Assembly (NCBI RefSeq): GCF_004210735.1
Contig: NZ_SDZL01000001.1
Coordinates: 1-64,000, forward strand
Direction of reading: 5' to 3'
From: Brevundimonas sp.
GTDB taxonomy: Bacteria > Pseudomonadota > Alphaproteobacteria > Caulobacterales > Caulobacteraceae
DNA length: 64,000 nucleotides
Shown here piece by piece: positions 1 through 10,123 of this stretch. The first letter of the stretch is position 1. Every line of letters begins with the position of its first letter. The position numbers and the translations under genes were made by a program. The notes under the pieces were generated by a model, which was not told where the DNA came from, searched no databases, and saw nothing but the letters and a program-made list of their open reading frames with translations.

Positions 1-127
1 CGTCATCGTCACCGCGCGCCGCCGCGCCCGCCATCCACCGCCCCGCCCCACGCCTGATTTCAGACCTTTGAGCCGCGCGCGAGCCGACGCCCGCGCGCCC
101 ATGCCTATCTGATTTTCAGGACAAACC

Positions 128-2191
128 ATGTCTCTCAAGACCACCGCGGCGCCGTGTGCGCTGCTGCTGGCTGCATTCGCAGGCCTTCCCGCCCACGCCG
201 CCGAGAACCCGGCGCAGGACCCCACCATCCTGGACAGCGTCATCGTCACCGCGCGCCGCGACGCCGAGGATCCGACCGTCGTCGCCGACGCCCGCGACCG
301 CCTCAGCCGCACGCCCGGCGCCGTGGCCGTGGTCTCGGCCGAAAGCTACGCCAATCGCTTCGCCCAAGGGTTCGCCGACACCCTGCGCAACGTGCCCGGC
401 GTGCTGGCGCAAAAGCGCTATGGCGAGGAAAGCCGTCTGTCGATTCGGGGCTCGGGTCTGGCCCAGGGCTTTCACCAGCGCGGCGTGCTGTTCGCCCAGG
501 ACGGCGTGCCCTTCGCCGACGCCGACGGGTTTTCCGACTTCCAGGGCGTCGATCCGATGAGCGCCCGCTATATCGAGGTCTACAAGGGCGCCAACACCCT
601 GCGCTTCGGCGGGGCGCAGCTGGGCGGGGCGATCAACCAGGTCACGCCGACCGGCCGCACCGCCGCCGACGAAACGGTGCTGCAACTGGAAGGCGGGTCA
701 TTCGGCAGCCTCCGGGGCGGTGTCCAGTTGGCGCGCGAGCATGGCGACTGGGACGTGTTCGCCGCCGTGTCGGCGATGCAGTCGGACGGCTATCGCGACC
801 ACAGCGAACAGGGCCAGTCGCGCATCACCCTGAACGGCGGCCGGTCATTCGGTCAGAACCGCGAGGTGCGGCTGATCTATCAGGCCGCCGACATCAAACA
901 GGATATCCCCGGCTCGCTATCGCTGACCGACGCCCTGGCCCATCCGGAAAGGGCCAATCCCGGCGCGATCACCGGCGACCAGGCCCGGGACCTGACACTG
1001 AAGCGACTGACGCTGCAAACCCGCTGGCGCCTGCACGACTCCACCGTGTTCGAGGGCGCCGTCTGGGGCTGGGAAAAGGAACTGTGGCACCCGATCTTCC
1101 AGGTGCTGCACACCGACAGCCAGACCGCCGGCCTGTTCGGCCGCTTCGACTGGACCGGTCAGGTCGCCGGCCTGCGCGCCGACCTGTTCTATGGCCTCAA
1201 CTATCGTGACGGCCAGATCGACAGCCAGCGCTACCTGAACCTGGGCGGCCGGGCGGGCGCCCTGATGGCCGACAACCTGCAAAAGGCGACCGGTCTGGAC
1301 ATCTTCGCCGAAGGGCGGCTGTTCGTCACCGATCGGCTGGCGCTGGTCGCGGGCGGCTCGTTCGGCCGGGCCACGCGCGACTATGCCGACCGGCTGAACC
1401 CGGCCAACGACGACGCCATTGACTATGAGTGGTTCTCGCCCCGGCTGGGCCTGTTGTGGGCGGCGGATGGCGGCGCCCAGGTGTTCGCCAACGTCACCCG
1501 CTCGGTCGAACCGCCGACCTATGGCGCGCTGGTGCAGGCGCCGGCGGTCGGCTTCACCCCGGTGAGGGTTCAGGATGCATGGACGGCCGAGATCGGCACG
1601 CGTGGGCGCCGGGGCCCCTTCGCCTGGGACGTGACCGCCTATCGCAGCCGGATCGACGGCGAGATCCTGAACTTCATCACCGGGCCCGACATTCCCGCCG
1701 CCACCTTCAACGCCGACGAAACGGTGCATCAGGGGATCGAGGCGGGGCTGGACTGGCGCCTGCCGACCGAACTGGCCCAAGGCACGCTGCTGCTGCGCCA
1801 GACCTATGCCTGGAACGACTTCAATTTCGTCGGCGACCCGCGCTGGGGCGACAACCGCCTGCCGGTCGCGCCCGAGCATGCGTACCGCGCAGAACTGAGC
1901 TGGCGTCACCCGTCGGGCCTGTCCCTGACACCCTCGGTCGAATGGCGCATCAGCGATGTCTGGGTCGACTACGCCAACACGATGAAGGCGCCGGGCTATG
2001 CCCTGCTGGGCCTGAACGCCAGTTGGCAGGTCGCGGACGGCCTGACCGTCTTCGCCGACGCCCGAAACCTGACGGACGAGCGGCACGTGAACGAGTTTTC
2101 GGCCGTCACCGACGCGCGCACGGCCTCGACCGCCGTGTTCAATCCTGGCGAGGGTCGCTCGCTGTTCGTCGGCCTGCGGATGGCCTACTGA
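128..2191 (+). CDS. TonB-dependent outer-membrane receptor (copper/metal type inferred)
   Basis: A 687-residue outer-membrane active transporter that would import a metal or metal chelate using TonB energy. The N terminus is a Sec signal peptide ending near AHAAE. A TonB box (VIVTARR, residues 38-44) follows, then a plug domain (about 60-170, with LSIRGSG and the DGVPFADADG segment) and a 22-strand-type barrel ending in an aromatic residue (GLRMAY). The start is the ATG after a weak AGGAC. The PepSY gene 52 bp downstream and the PCu(A)C chaperone after it suggest copper as substrate, by analogy with the pcu genes of Bradyrhizobium. The sequence itself does not fix the substrate; iron-siderophore uptake is the alternative. 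Confidence 0.9.
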   Translation: MSLKTTAAPCALLLAAFAGLPAHAAENPAQDPTILDSVIVTARRDAEDPTVVADARDRLSRTPGAVAVVSAESYANRFAQGFADTLRNVPGVLAQKRYGEESRLSIRGSGLAQGFHQRGVLFAQDGVPFADADGFSDFQGVDPMSARYIEVYKGANTLRFGGAQLGGAINQVTPTGRTAADETVLQLEGGSFGSLRGGVQLAREHGDWDVFAAVSAMQSDGYRDHSEQGQSRITLNGGRSFGQNREVRLIYQAADIKQDIPGSLSLTDALAHPERANPGAITGDQARDLTLKRLTLQTRWRLHDSTVFEGAVWGWEKELWHPIFQVLHTDSQTAGLFGRFDWTGQVAGLRADLFYGLNYRDGQIDSQRYLNLGGRAGALMADNLQKATGLDIFAEGRLFVTDRLALVAGGSFGRATRDYADRLNPANDDAIDYEWFSPRLGLLWAADGGAQVFANVTRSVEPPTYGALVQAPAVGFTPVRVQDAWTAEIGTRGRRGPFAWDVTAYRSRIDGEILNFITGPDIPAATFNADETVHQGIEAGLDWRLPTELAQGTLLLRQTYAWNDFNFVGDPRWGDNRLPVAPEHAYRAELSWRHPSGLSLTPSVEWRISDVWVDYANTMKAPGYALLGLNASWQVADGLTVFADARNLTDERHVNEFSAVTDARTASTAVFNPGEGRSLFVGLRMAY

Positions 2192-2199
2192 CCCCCTCA

Positions 2200-2228
2200 G
2201 GCGGAGGCGGCCTCGCGTCGCCTCCGCC
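2200..2228 (+). terminator. 10-bp perfect stem-loop between receptor and PepSY gene
   Basis: GGCGGAGGCG (2200-2209) pairs perfectly with CGCCTCCGCC (2219-2228) across a 9-nt loop. It starts 8 bp after the receptor stop codon. No T-tract follows, so it is more likely a 3' stabiliser or partial attenuator inside the operon than a full terminator. Confidence 0.5.
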
Positions 2229-2243
2229 GTTCTGGAGATCGGC

Positions 2244-3584
2244 ATGCGCCAGATCGAGACCCAAGCCCCCCTGTCCGGCGCCTACCGCGCCGTATGGCGA
2301 TGGCATTTCTATGCGGGCGTGCTGGTCATGCCCTTCCTGATGCTGTTGGCCCTGACCGGCGGCCTGTATCTGTTCAAGGACGAGATAGACCGCGCGGTCT
2401 ATCGGCCCATGATCCAGGTCCAGACTTCGCCAGCGACCGCCGCGCCCGACGCCTGGCTCTCGGCCGCCGAACGCGCGGGCGGCGGGACCGCCGCCAACGT
2501 CCTGATCCCGGCCTCGACCGACGAGGCGGTGCGTTTCCGCATCGACCGCGCCGACGGATCTCAGAAAACCGTCTTCGTCGATCCGCACACCGCGCGGGTC
2601 ACCGGCGTCACCGCCTATGGCGGGGTGATGGAGACGATCAAGCAGATCCATTCCCTGTCGCTGTTCGGCCCGGCGATGAATCTGATCGTCGAGATCGTCG
2701 CCGGCTGGGCGATCATCTTGTTCGCGACGGGCCTGTATCTGTGGTGGCCACGCAGACGAGCGGGCGCCGTGTTTGCGCCGGTCACGGCGGACGCCCGACG
2801 CAGGCCGTTCTGGCGCGACCTGCATGCGCTGACGGGCTTATATGTCGGTGGGGTGATCCTGTTCCTGGCGCTGACCGGCATGCCCTGGGCCGCCGTCTGG
2901 GGCGATCGCTTCATGGCCGTGGTCCGCGACAGCGGCATTGGCCGCCCCGCCGCCCCGCCCGCCGCCAGCCCGTGGAGTCACGCCAAACCGCACGACACGC
3001 CCGCTGGCGTGGGCTGGACCATGGAGCACGCTGTGACCCGCGCCAGCCCCGTGACCGACCCCAGCCTTGCTCGCGTGATGGGCGTCGCCCAGGCCCATGA
3101 CCTGCCCCGCCCCTACGTCGTCAACATCCCCCATACCAACGATCTGGCCTGGACCCTGGCGGCCCAGACCCGTCGCGCCCAGGACGCGCGCAGCCTGTAT
3201 ATTGATGGCCAGACCGGCGACGTGAAGGCCGATATCCGCTGGGATCAGTTCGGCGTGGGGGCCAAGGCCTTCGAATGGGGCATCGCCGTCCACCAGGGCA
3301 TGCAGTACGGCCAGATCAACCGCATCGTCATGCTGCTGGGCTGCATCGGCGTGTGGGTTCTGGCGATCAGCGGCCTGATGATGTGGTGGAAGCGCCGCCC
3401 ACCCGGCCTGTTGCGCGGCCTGGGGGCGCCCTCGGCCCTGCCCGGCGCCCGCGTCCGCTTCGCCGTCCTGGGCATCGTCCTGCCCCTCGCCATCCTGTTT
3501 CCCCTGACGGGCGGCAGCCTGCTGGTCGCCATTCTGGCGGATCGCGCGTTTCGCGTGATGCGCCGTCCCGCCGCCTCGAACTGA
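2244..3584 (+). CDS. PepSY-associated TM domain protein
   Basis: A 446-residue inner-membrane protein of the PepSY-TM (PiuB-like) family, often encoded beside TonB receptors and thought to assist periplasmic metal reduction or transfer. Hydrophobic segments lie near residues 20-40, 145-168, 190-212, 350-372 and 405-428, with periplasmic PepSY-like stretches between them (for example after the first segment and around residues 280-330). A GGAG Shine-Dalgarno sits 7 nt before the ATG. It lies between a TonB receptor and a PCu(A)C chaperone (11 bp to the latter), so a three-gene metal-handling operon is likely. The biochemical activity of the family is not settled. Confidence 0.88.
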   Translation: MRQIETQAPLSGAYRAVWRWHFYAGVLVMPFLMLLALTGGLYLFKDEIDRAVYRPMIQVQTSPATAAPDAWLSAAERAGGGTAANVLIPASTDEAVRFRIDRADGSQKTVFVDPHTARVTGVTAYGGVMETIKQIHSLSLFGPAMNLIVEIVAGWAIILFATGLYLWWPRRRAGAVFAPVTADARRRPFWRDLHALTGLYVGGVILFLALTGMPWAAVWGDRFMAVVRDSGIGRPAAPPAASPWSHAKPHDTPAGVGWTMEHAVTRASPVTDPSLARVMGVAQAHDLPRPYVVNIPHTNDLAWTLAAQTRRAQDARSLYIDGQTGDVKADIRWDQFGVGAKAFEWGIAVHQGMQYGQINRIVMLLGCIGVWVLAISGLMMWWKRRPPGLLRGLGAPSALPGARVRFAVLGIVLPLAILFPLTGGSLLVAILADRAFRVMRRPAASN

Positions 3585-3595
3585 AGGTCCTCGCC

Positions 3596-4072
3596 ATGAA
3601 GAAGATCGCTCTTTCCCTTTCGGCCCTCGCGCTGCTCGCCGCCTGCGACAGCGGCGATGGCAAGGTGACGGCCAGCTCGCGCACCAGCGTCAACGGCGTC
3701 GTCACCGGCATCCGCATCGATGATCCGTGGTGCCGCCCGACCCCGAACGGGGCAAAGGTCGGCGCCTGCTATCTGACCCTGACGGCCGACGGCGGGGACG
3801 ACCGGCTGGTGTCGGTCTCCAGTGCACTGGCCGGCAGCGTCCAGATCCACGAGATGACGATGGCGGACGGCATGATGAGCATGGCCGAACTGCCGGACGG
3901 CCTGCCCCTGCCCGCCGGTCAGGCGGTCGCGCTGAAACCCGGCTCGACCCACCTGATGCTGATGGACCTGAAAGAGCCTCTGGCCGACGGCGGGGTCGCA
4001 TCGCTGACACTGACCTTCGAGAAGGCGGCGCCGCTGGGCGTGCATGCGCCGATCCGTCAACCCGCGATGTAA
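3596..4072 (+). CDS. PCu(A)C-type periplasmic copper chaperone lipoprotein
   Basis: A 158-residue lipoprotein: the signal peptide ends in the lipobox LLAAC (Cys17). The mature part carries the copper-binding pattern of the PCu(A)C/DUF461 family, H-x10-M-x22-H-x-M, visible as His85, Met96, His119 and Met121 (IHEMTMADGMMSM and HLMLM). Family members carry Cu(I) in the periplasm, classically to the CuA site of cytochrome c oxidase. The ATG at 3596 is chosen because it starts the signal peptide; a longer in-frame reading upstream lies inside the PepSY gene. It is the last gene of the receptor-PepSY-chaperone operon and is followed by a hairpin. Confidence 0.9.
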   Translation: MKKIALSLSALALLAACDSGDGKVTASSRTSVNGVVTGIRIDDPWCRPTPNGAKVGACYLTLTADGGDDRLVSVSSALAGSVQIHEMTMADGMMSMAELPDGLPLPAGQAVALKPGSTHLMLMDLKEPLADGGVASLTLTFEKAAPLGVHAPIRQPAM

Positions 4073-4076
4073 ACGT

Positions 4077-4101
4077 GCCCCTCCGCCCTGTGGGGAGGGG
4101 C
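4077..4101 (+). terminator. Hairpin downstream of the copper operon
   Basis: GCCCCTCC (4077-4084) pairs with GGAGGGGC (4094-4101) over a 9-nt loop, 4 bp after the chaperone stop. There is no clear U-tract, so this is a probable transcript end or stabilising stem. Confidence 0.5.
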
Positions 4102-4175
4102 ATCTCGCGCGCGCTCCTGACAAACCGCCCCGAACCGGCTAAAGGCTCGCGCTCAATAGGAATCCCGAAAAGCCC

Positions 4176-5273
4176 ATGGCCCTGAAAGTCGCGATCGTCG
4201 GCCTGCCGAACGTCGGCAAGTCCACCCTGTTCAACGCCCTGACCAAGACGGCGGCGGCCCAGGCGGCGAACTATCCCTTCTGCACCATCGAGCCGAACAC
4301 CGGCGACGTGGCCGTGCCCGAGCCGCGTCTGAACGTTCTGGCCGCCATTGCCGGCTCGAAGGAGATCATCCCGTCGCGCATCACCTTCGTGGACATCGCC
4401 GGCCTGGTGCGCGGCGCGTCCAAGGGCGAGGGCCTGGGCAACCAGTTCCTGGCCAACATCCGCGACTGCGACGCCATCGCCTTCGTCGCCCGCTGCTTCG
4501 TCGACGACGACATCACCCACGTCGAGAACCGCATCGACCCGCTGGCCGACCTCGAGATCATCGAGACCGAACTGATGCTGGCCGATCTGGAGAGCCTGGA
4601 GCGTCGCCGGGTCGGTGTCGAAAAGCGCGCCAAGGGCGGCGACAAGGAAAGCCAGCTGACGCTGAAGCTGATCGACCTGGCGCTGATCCAGTTGAACGCC
4701 GGCAAGCCCGCGCGTCTGGCCGAGGTGTCCAGGGAGGACCAGAAGGCCTGGGACATGCTGCAACTGCTGACCGCCCTGCCCGCCCTCTATGTCTCGAACG
4801 TCGAGGAGGCCTCGGCCGACAAGGGCAATGAGTTGTCGGCCCGCGTCGCCGAACGCGCCGCCGCCGACCACGCCAACTCGGTCGTCATCTCGGCCCAGAT
4901 CGAATCCGAAATCGCCGTGCTGGATGACGAGGAACAGGCCGAGTTCCTGGAAACCCTGGGCCTTTCGGAGCCCGGCCTGAACCGCCTGATCCGCGAGGCC
5001 TACAATCTGCTGGGCCTGCAGACCTATTTCACCGTCGGCCCCAAGGAGGCGCGCGCCTGGACCATCCCCGTCGGCGCCACCGCACCGCAAGCGGCGGGCG
5101 TGATCCACACCGATTTCGAAAAAGGCTTCATCCGCGCCGAAACCATCGCCTACGACGACTATGTCGCGCTCAAGGGCGAAAACGGGGCCAAGGACGCCGG
5201 CAAGATGAAGGCCGAGGGCAAGGCCTACGTCGTCAAGGACGGCGACGTGATGCACTTCCTGTTCAACAACTGA
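4176..5273 (+). CDS. ychF: Redox-regulated ATPase YchF (Obg-family)
   Basis: A 365-residue cytoplasmic P-loop NTPase, full length for the family (about 363). Visible motifs are the P-loop GLPNVGKS (residues 8-15), the switch motif NYPFCTIEPN, the G3 DIAGLVRGASKGEGLGN, and NVEE in place of the GTP-selective NKxD, which is the family hallmark that makes YchF prefer ATP. The C-terminal TGS domain is present (LQTYFTVGPKEARAW to the end, with FEKGFIRAE). YchF binds ribosomes and is linked to oxidative stress responses in E. coli. It stands alone, convergent with a lipoprotein gene across a long palindromic element. Confidence 0.97.
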   Translation: MALKVAIVGLPNVGKSTLFNALTKTAAAQAANYPFCTIEPNTGDVAVPEPRLNVLAAIAGSKEIIPSRITFVDIAGLVRGASKGEGLGNQFLANIRDCDAIAFVARCFVDDDITHVENRIDPLADLEIIETELMLADLESLERRRVGVEKRAKGGDKESQLTLKLIDLALIQLNAGKPARLAEVSREDQKAWDMLQLLTALPALYVSNVEEASADKGNELSARVAERAAADHANSVVISAQIESEIAVLDDEEQAEFLETLGLSEPGLNRLIREAYNLLGLQTYFTVGPKEARAWTIPVGATAPQAAGVIHTDFEKGFIRAETIAYDDYVALKGENGAKDAGKMKAEGKAYVVKDGDVMHFLFNN

Positions 5274-5276
5274 TCA

Positions 5277-5428
5277 CCCCTTCTCCCCTCGGGGGAGAAG
5301 GTGGCTTGCGAAGCAAGACGGATGAGGGGGTGGCCGGACCGGCCCTCGACATCACCCGCCTGCCCGCTGACAGCGCCCCCTCATCCGAGCGGCTCCGCCG
5401 CCCACCTTCTCCCCCGAGGGGAGAAGGG
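5277..5428. repeat. Long intergenic palindromic element (about 152 bp)
   Basis: The whole gap between the convergent ychF and lipoprotein genes is one large inverted repeat. The left arm at 5277-5304 (CCCCTTCTCCCC then a gap then GAGAAGGTGG) mirrors the right arm at 5402-5428. An inner pair, GATGAGGGGG (5321-5330) with CCCCCTCATC (5376-5385), extends the fold. Each outer arm is itself a small hairpin. It resembles the intergenic palindromes with a CCTTCTCCC...GGGAGAAGG core seen in many alphaproteobacterial genomes. It may also act as a bidirectional terminator. Confidence 0.8.
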
Positions 5429-5429
5429 A

Positions 5430-5909
5430 TCAGGGGGTCGCCGTCAGCTCCGGCGTTTCGGCCAGGGTGGTGCATTTGGTCAGGCTGACCTGCGCCCCCT
5501 GCCGATTCAGCCAGGTCAGGGTCATGTTCTGGCCCGACGCGGCCATGCGCACCCGTTCGCGCCGGGTCCCGCCCTCCGACTGACATGTCAGAGTCGCGTC
5601 ATAGGCGCCGGCCGTCTGATTGATGGCGTCGATGGCGCAGCTGTTCTCATAGCCTTCGAAACGCTGCGGCGTGATCTCGATGGGGCGCTCGGCCCCCTTC
5701 GGCGCGGCGCACCAGGCGGCGTCGGCCGCCCATCGCCCGACGAAACTGGCCGGACCCGTGCCCGGCACGGTCGGCGTCAGCCCCGGCTGCGGCGGCAGGG
5801 GTTCGCCCGGCGTCTCGGCCACGGGCGCAGCGGGTTCGGTGGGCGGGTTGACCGGCTCGCGCCCACAGGCGGCAAGCCCGGCCATCAGCAGCAGGGCGGC
5901 GTATCTCAT
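5430..5909 (-). CDS. Small secreted lipoprotein, function unknown
   Basis: A protein of about 159 residues. The signal peptide MRYAALLLMAGLAAC ends in a lipobox Cys, followed by a Pro/Glu/Thr-rich linker (residues 17-50). A compact domain follows, with FVGRWAADAAWC, a central ENSCAID and LTCQ segment, and TKC near the end. The even set of Cys residues suggests disulphides in the periplasm. The fold pattern (GRW...W C at the start, beta-rich) recalls small inhibitor or lipocalin-like domains, but I cannot assign a family. The ATG at 5909 is preferred over an upstream TTG because it starts the signal peptide directly. The gene is convergent with ychF. Confidence 0.75.
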   Translation of the reverse strand: MRYAALLLMAGLAACGREPVNPPTEPAAPVAETPGEPLPPQPGLTPTVPGTGPASFVGRWAADAAWCAAPKGAERPIEITPQRFEGYENSCAIDAINQTAGAYDATLTCQSEGGTRRERVRMAASGQNMTLTWLNRQGAQVSLTKCTTLAETPELTATP

Positions 5910-5928
5910 CCGCCCGCAACGCAAACAA

Positions 5929-5956
5929 ACGGGGCCCGGTTGCAGCCGGGCCCCGT
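5929..5956 (-). terminator. Intrinsic terminator of the first M28 peptidase gene
   Basis: On the minus strand, ACGGGGCCCGG (5956-5946) pairs with CCGGGCCCCGT (5939-5929) around a 6-nt loop, followed by TTGTTTG. The 11-bp GC-only stem with a T-rich tail lies 22 bp after the peptidase stop codon. Confidence 0.8.
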
Positions 5957-5978
5957 CGCAGTCACTCAGATCGACGCC

Positions 5979-7607
5979 CTATTGGCGCTGATCGGCCGTT
6001 TGTTCGCGCAGGGCGCGGAATTCGGCGTCCGGCTTCCACTGCGGCCACTCATCGCTGTTGGCGACCTGCTGACCCAGTTGAACCAGCAGTTGCAGGTTCT
6101 GGACGGCGGCGGTGTAGTCGATGTCCGCGCGCCATTCGTCGGTGGGCTTGTGATACAGGTCCTCCATCTGCTTCAGATAGAAGGGCTTGCCCACTGCGGC
6201 TCCACCGTCGACGAAGTCCACGCTGGTCCACGGCATGATGGCCGGCACCCCGCCCATGGCGAAGTTGAAGTGGTCCGAGCGGTAATAGAAGCCCTGCTCC
6301 GGCTCGCCGTCGCCAACGATGGTGCGTCCGCCCTGCCTGGCCGCGAGTGCCGCCAGATCGTCTTCCAGCGACGACTTGCCGATGCCGAACAGGGCGACCG
6401 TCGTCGTGGCCGGGGTAAACGGCAGCATGTCGATGTTGATGTTCGCCGCCGTGGTCGCCAGCGGGTAGATCGGGTTTTCCGCGTACCATTGCGAACCCAG
6501 CAGGCCCTGCTCCTCCGCCGTGACGTGCAGGAAGACGATGGATCGCGCCGGGGCCGGTCCCGCCTTCAGCGCGCGCGCCACTTCCAGTACGCCCGCCGTG
6601 CCTGACGCATTGTCCCAGGCGCCGTTGTTGATGGCGTCGCCGGCGTCGTTCGGCTTGTCATTGACGCCGACGTGGTCCCAGTGCGCCGAATAAACGACGT
6701 ACTCGTCGGCACGCGTCGTGCCCGGCAGCTTTGCCAGCAGGTTGGACGAATGGATGACCTCGCGGTTCTCGGCGATATCCAGGCTCAACTTGACGCCGGT
6801 GTCCATGGCCTTGAAGACGCCGCCCAGCCTGGCCTTCTCGACGAAGGCCGCCAGTTGACCACCGTGCGATGCGGCCATGGCCTGCGCCGCCGTGCCGTTC
6901 AGCGAGCCGTTGAAGCCCACGGTCTGGGCTCCGGCGATGGTCATGCGCGCACGGCCTGCGCCGAACGCGGCCCGGCGCCAGCGTCCCTCGGCGCCCTCGC
7001 CCTCGACCAGGGTCAGCACGCCCAGGGCGCCGCGCTTGAACGCCTCGGCCTGCTTGTGCTCGGCCGCGCCATAGAAGTTCGGGTCTTCGCCGAACGCGGT
7101 CGGCTGGCCGCGCAGGATGACCACGATCTTCCCGGTCAGGTCCATGTCGCCATAGTCATCCCAGCCCCGTTCGGGGGCCACGATGCCGAAACCGGCGAAC
7201 ACGACCGGGGCGTCGGCGATCTGGATCGCGCCCTCGCCCGTCAGGGGACGCAGGGTGATGTCGGTGGCCGAGGTCAGGGTGTGCGAGACGCCGTCATGAC
7301 CCTTCCAGCTGACGGTCGGCGCGCGGCTGGGCGTATAGCGCACCAGATCGACCGGCTGCAGCCATGACCCGTTCGGGCCGCCGGGCTGATAGCCCATCGC
7401 CTCATACTGGGCCTGCAGGTATTTGAGGGTCAGCTCCTCGCCGACCTTGCCCGGAAACCGGCCCTGGAAGCTGTCATCGGCCAGCGTCCGGATGTGATCG
7501 GACAGGCGTTCGGCGGAAATATCCTGGGCGACGGTGGCCCCGGCGGAAAGCAGCAGCGCGACGGCGGCGGTCGCGCCGAGAAGGCGGCGGATCATGAAGT
7601 GTCTCAT
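5979..7607 (-). CDS. Secreted M28-family zinc aminopeptidase
   Basis: A 542-residue exported metallopeptidase that would remove N-terminal residues from peptides in the periplasm or outside. The signal peptide (about residues 5-27) ends near VAQ. A PA-type insert follows (about 130-260), then the M28 catalytic domain. Zinc ligands and catalytic residues are visible: HWDHVG (His, Asp), NGAWDNASGTAG (bridging Asp), VTAEEQGLLGS (Glu-Glu), NIDMLPF (Asp) and RSDHFNF (His). A second Met at residue 5 has better spacing to a GGGATGAG and may be the true start. It is a tandem paralogue of the next gene, with a terminator behind it. Confidence 0.93.
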   Translation of the reverse strand: MRHFMIRRLLGATAAVALLLSAGATVAQDISAERLSDHIRTLADDSFQGRFPGKVGEELTLKYLQAQYEAMGYQPGGPNGSWLQPVDLVRYTPSRAPTVSWKGHDGVSHTLTSATDITLRPLTGEGAIQIADAPVVFAGFGIVAPERGWDDYGDMDLTGKIVVILRGQPTAFGEDPNFYGAAEHKQAEAFKRGALGVLTLVEGEGAEGRWRRAAFGAGRARMTIAGAQTVGFNGSLNGTAAQAMAASHGGQLAAFVEKARLGGVFKAMDTGVKLSLDIAENREVIHSSNLLAKLPGTTRADEYVVYSAHWDHVGVNDKPNDAGDAINNGAWDNASGTAGVLEVARALKAGPAPARSIVFLHVTAEEQGLLGSQWYAENPIYPLATTAANINIDMLPFTPATTTVALFGIGKSSLEDDLAALAARQGGRTIVGDGEPEQGFYYRSDHFNFAMGGVPAIMPWTSVDFVDGGAAVGKPFYLKQMEDLYHKPTDEWRADIDYTAAVQNLQLLVQLGQQVANSDEWPQWKPDAEFRALREQTADQRQ

Positions 7608-7650
7608 CCCTTTAGGTTTTTCTCAGCCTAAGGCCATGCCGTGGCGCGGC

Positions 7651-7670
7651 GCATTAAGCTTTCGTAATGC
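7651..7670 (-). terminator. Weak hairpin behind the second M28 gene
   Basis: GCATTA (7651-7656) and TAATGC (7665-7670) can pair over an 8-nt loop just downstream (minus strand) of the peptidase stop at 7677. The stem is short, so termination is only possible. Confidence 0.35.
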
Positions 7671-7676
7671 GGCCGA

Positions 7677-9320
<1,644 letters not shown>

Positions 9321-9401
9321 ACGGAAGGACTCCCCGTGGAACGACGAAGCCGCGACCCTAAGGTCGTCGCGCGCCGCTGTCGACGGCGATCCGTCGCCGG
9401 A

Positions 9402-10001
9402 TCAGGGCGTGGGCGGCACGGGGTTCGCGGCTGGCCAGCCGGTGTCGCCGACCCGGCGCAGGGTCAGCTTGACCACCTGCATCGGCTCGCGCCCCTCGGC
9501 GACGAAATGGCCCAGTTCGCTCCACTCCCCGTCCTTGAAGGTCGCCACATACCGGATTTCGCCACCCCGGCTGGGCACCGTCCAGCGGAAACCGTCGGCT
9601 CCGCCTTCCAGCGGAAAGTCCTGGGCCTGGCCATTGGCATAAGACCGCATGACATAGCGGCTGTTCGCCTCGTCCCACGACAGCACGGCGAAGGCGTTGA
9701 AGGCGACGCTGCCGTCGGCGTTATAGCTGCGCCCCTCGATGATCTTGATCGATCCGCCCAGCATCGGGCCGATCCGCTCGGTATGGACCACGGTGTGCGT
9801 CTGGCCCGGCCCGGTCATGGCCTCGGCGGTTCCGCGCCATTCCCCGTCCATCCAGGCAAAGGCCTCCATCGCCTTGCGCTGGGCCTCGGTGCCCTGGGGA
9901 TGCAGGGCCTGCCCGGCGGCGGGGGTGGCGATAGCGGTTGGCGCGGCGGCGATCAGCGCCAGGGTCATGATAGGGGCGGCAAAGGCGGCGACGAGCGTCA
10001 T
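9402..10001 (-). CDS. Secreted DUF1579-like protein
   Basis: A 199-residue exported protein: the signal peptide ends around ATPAAGQA. A single beta-rich domain follows, starting MDGEWRGTAEAM and containing TVVHTERIGPMLGG, a long GRSYN stretch and FAVLSWDEANSRYVMRSY. This pattern matches the DUF1579/lipocalin-like group of unknown function. The start at 10001 is set by a strong AGGAGG six bases before it; an in-frame extension upstream has no ribosome site. It is last before the divergent-looking petABC terminator and shares its direction with the peptidases. Confidence 0.82.
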   Translation of the reverse strand: MTLVAAFAAPIMTLALIAAAPTAIATPAAGQALHPQGTEAQRKAMEAFAWMDGEWRGTAEAMTGPGQTHTVVHTERIGPMLGGSIKIIEGRSYNADGSVAFNAFAVLSWDEANSRYVMRSYANGQAQDFPLEGGADGFRWTVPSRGGEIRYVATFKDGEWSELGHFVAEGREPMQVVKLTLRRVGDTGWPAANPVPPTP

Positions 10002-10068
10002 CTCGATCCTCCTGCTGGATGACCGACGATACGCCGATGCGGAGGCGCCGACAAACCGCACACGAAAA

Positions 10069-10095
10069 ACCCGCCGAAGCGACGCTCCGGCGGGT
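10069..10095 (-). terminator. Intrinsic terminator of petABC
   Basis: On the minus strand ACCCGCCG (10095-10088) pairs with CGGCGGGT (10076-10069) over an 11-nt loop and runs into TTTTTCG. It lies 28 bp after the cytochrome c1 stop codon. Confidence 0.85.
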
Positions 10096-10123
10096 CAATC
10101 ATTTCCGTCCGAACGGCGGTCCC

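Noticed and set aside
5277-5428. A CRISPR-like repeat
   Set aside because: Only nested inverted repeats are present; there are no regularly spaced direct repeats or spacers.
9380-9400. A terminator between the second M28 gene and the DUF1579-like gene
   Set aside because: The possible CGGCGA/TCGCCG stem is short with a tight loop and no T-tract, so I do not call it.
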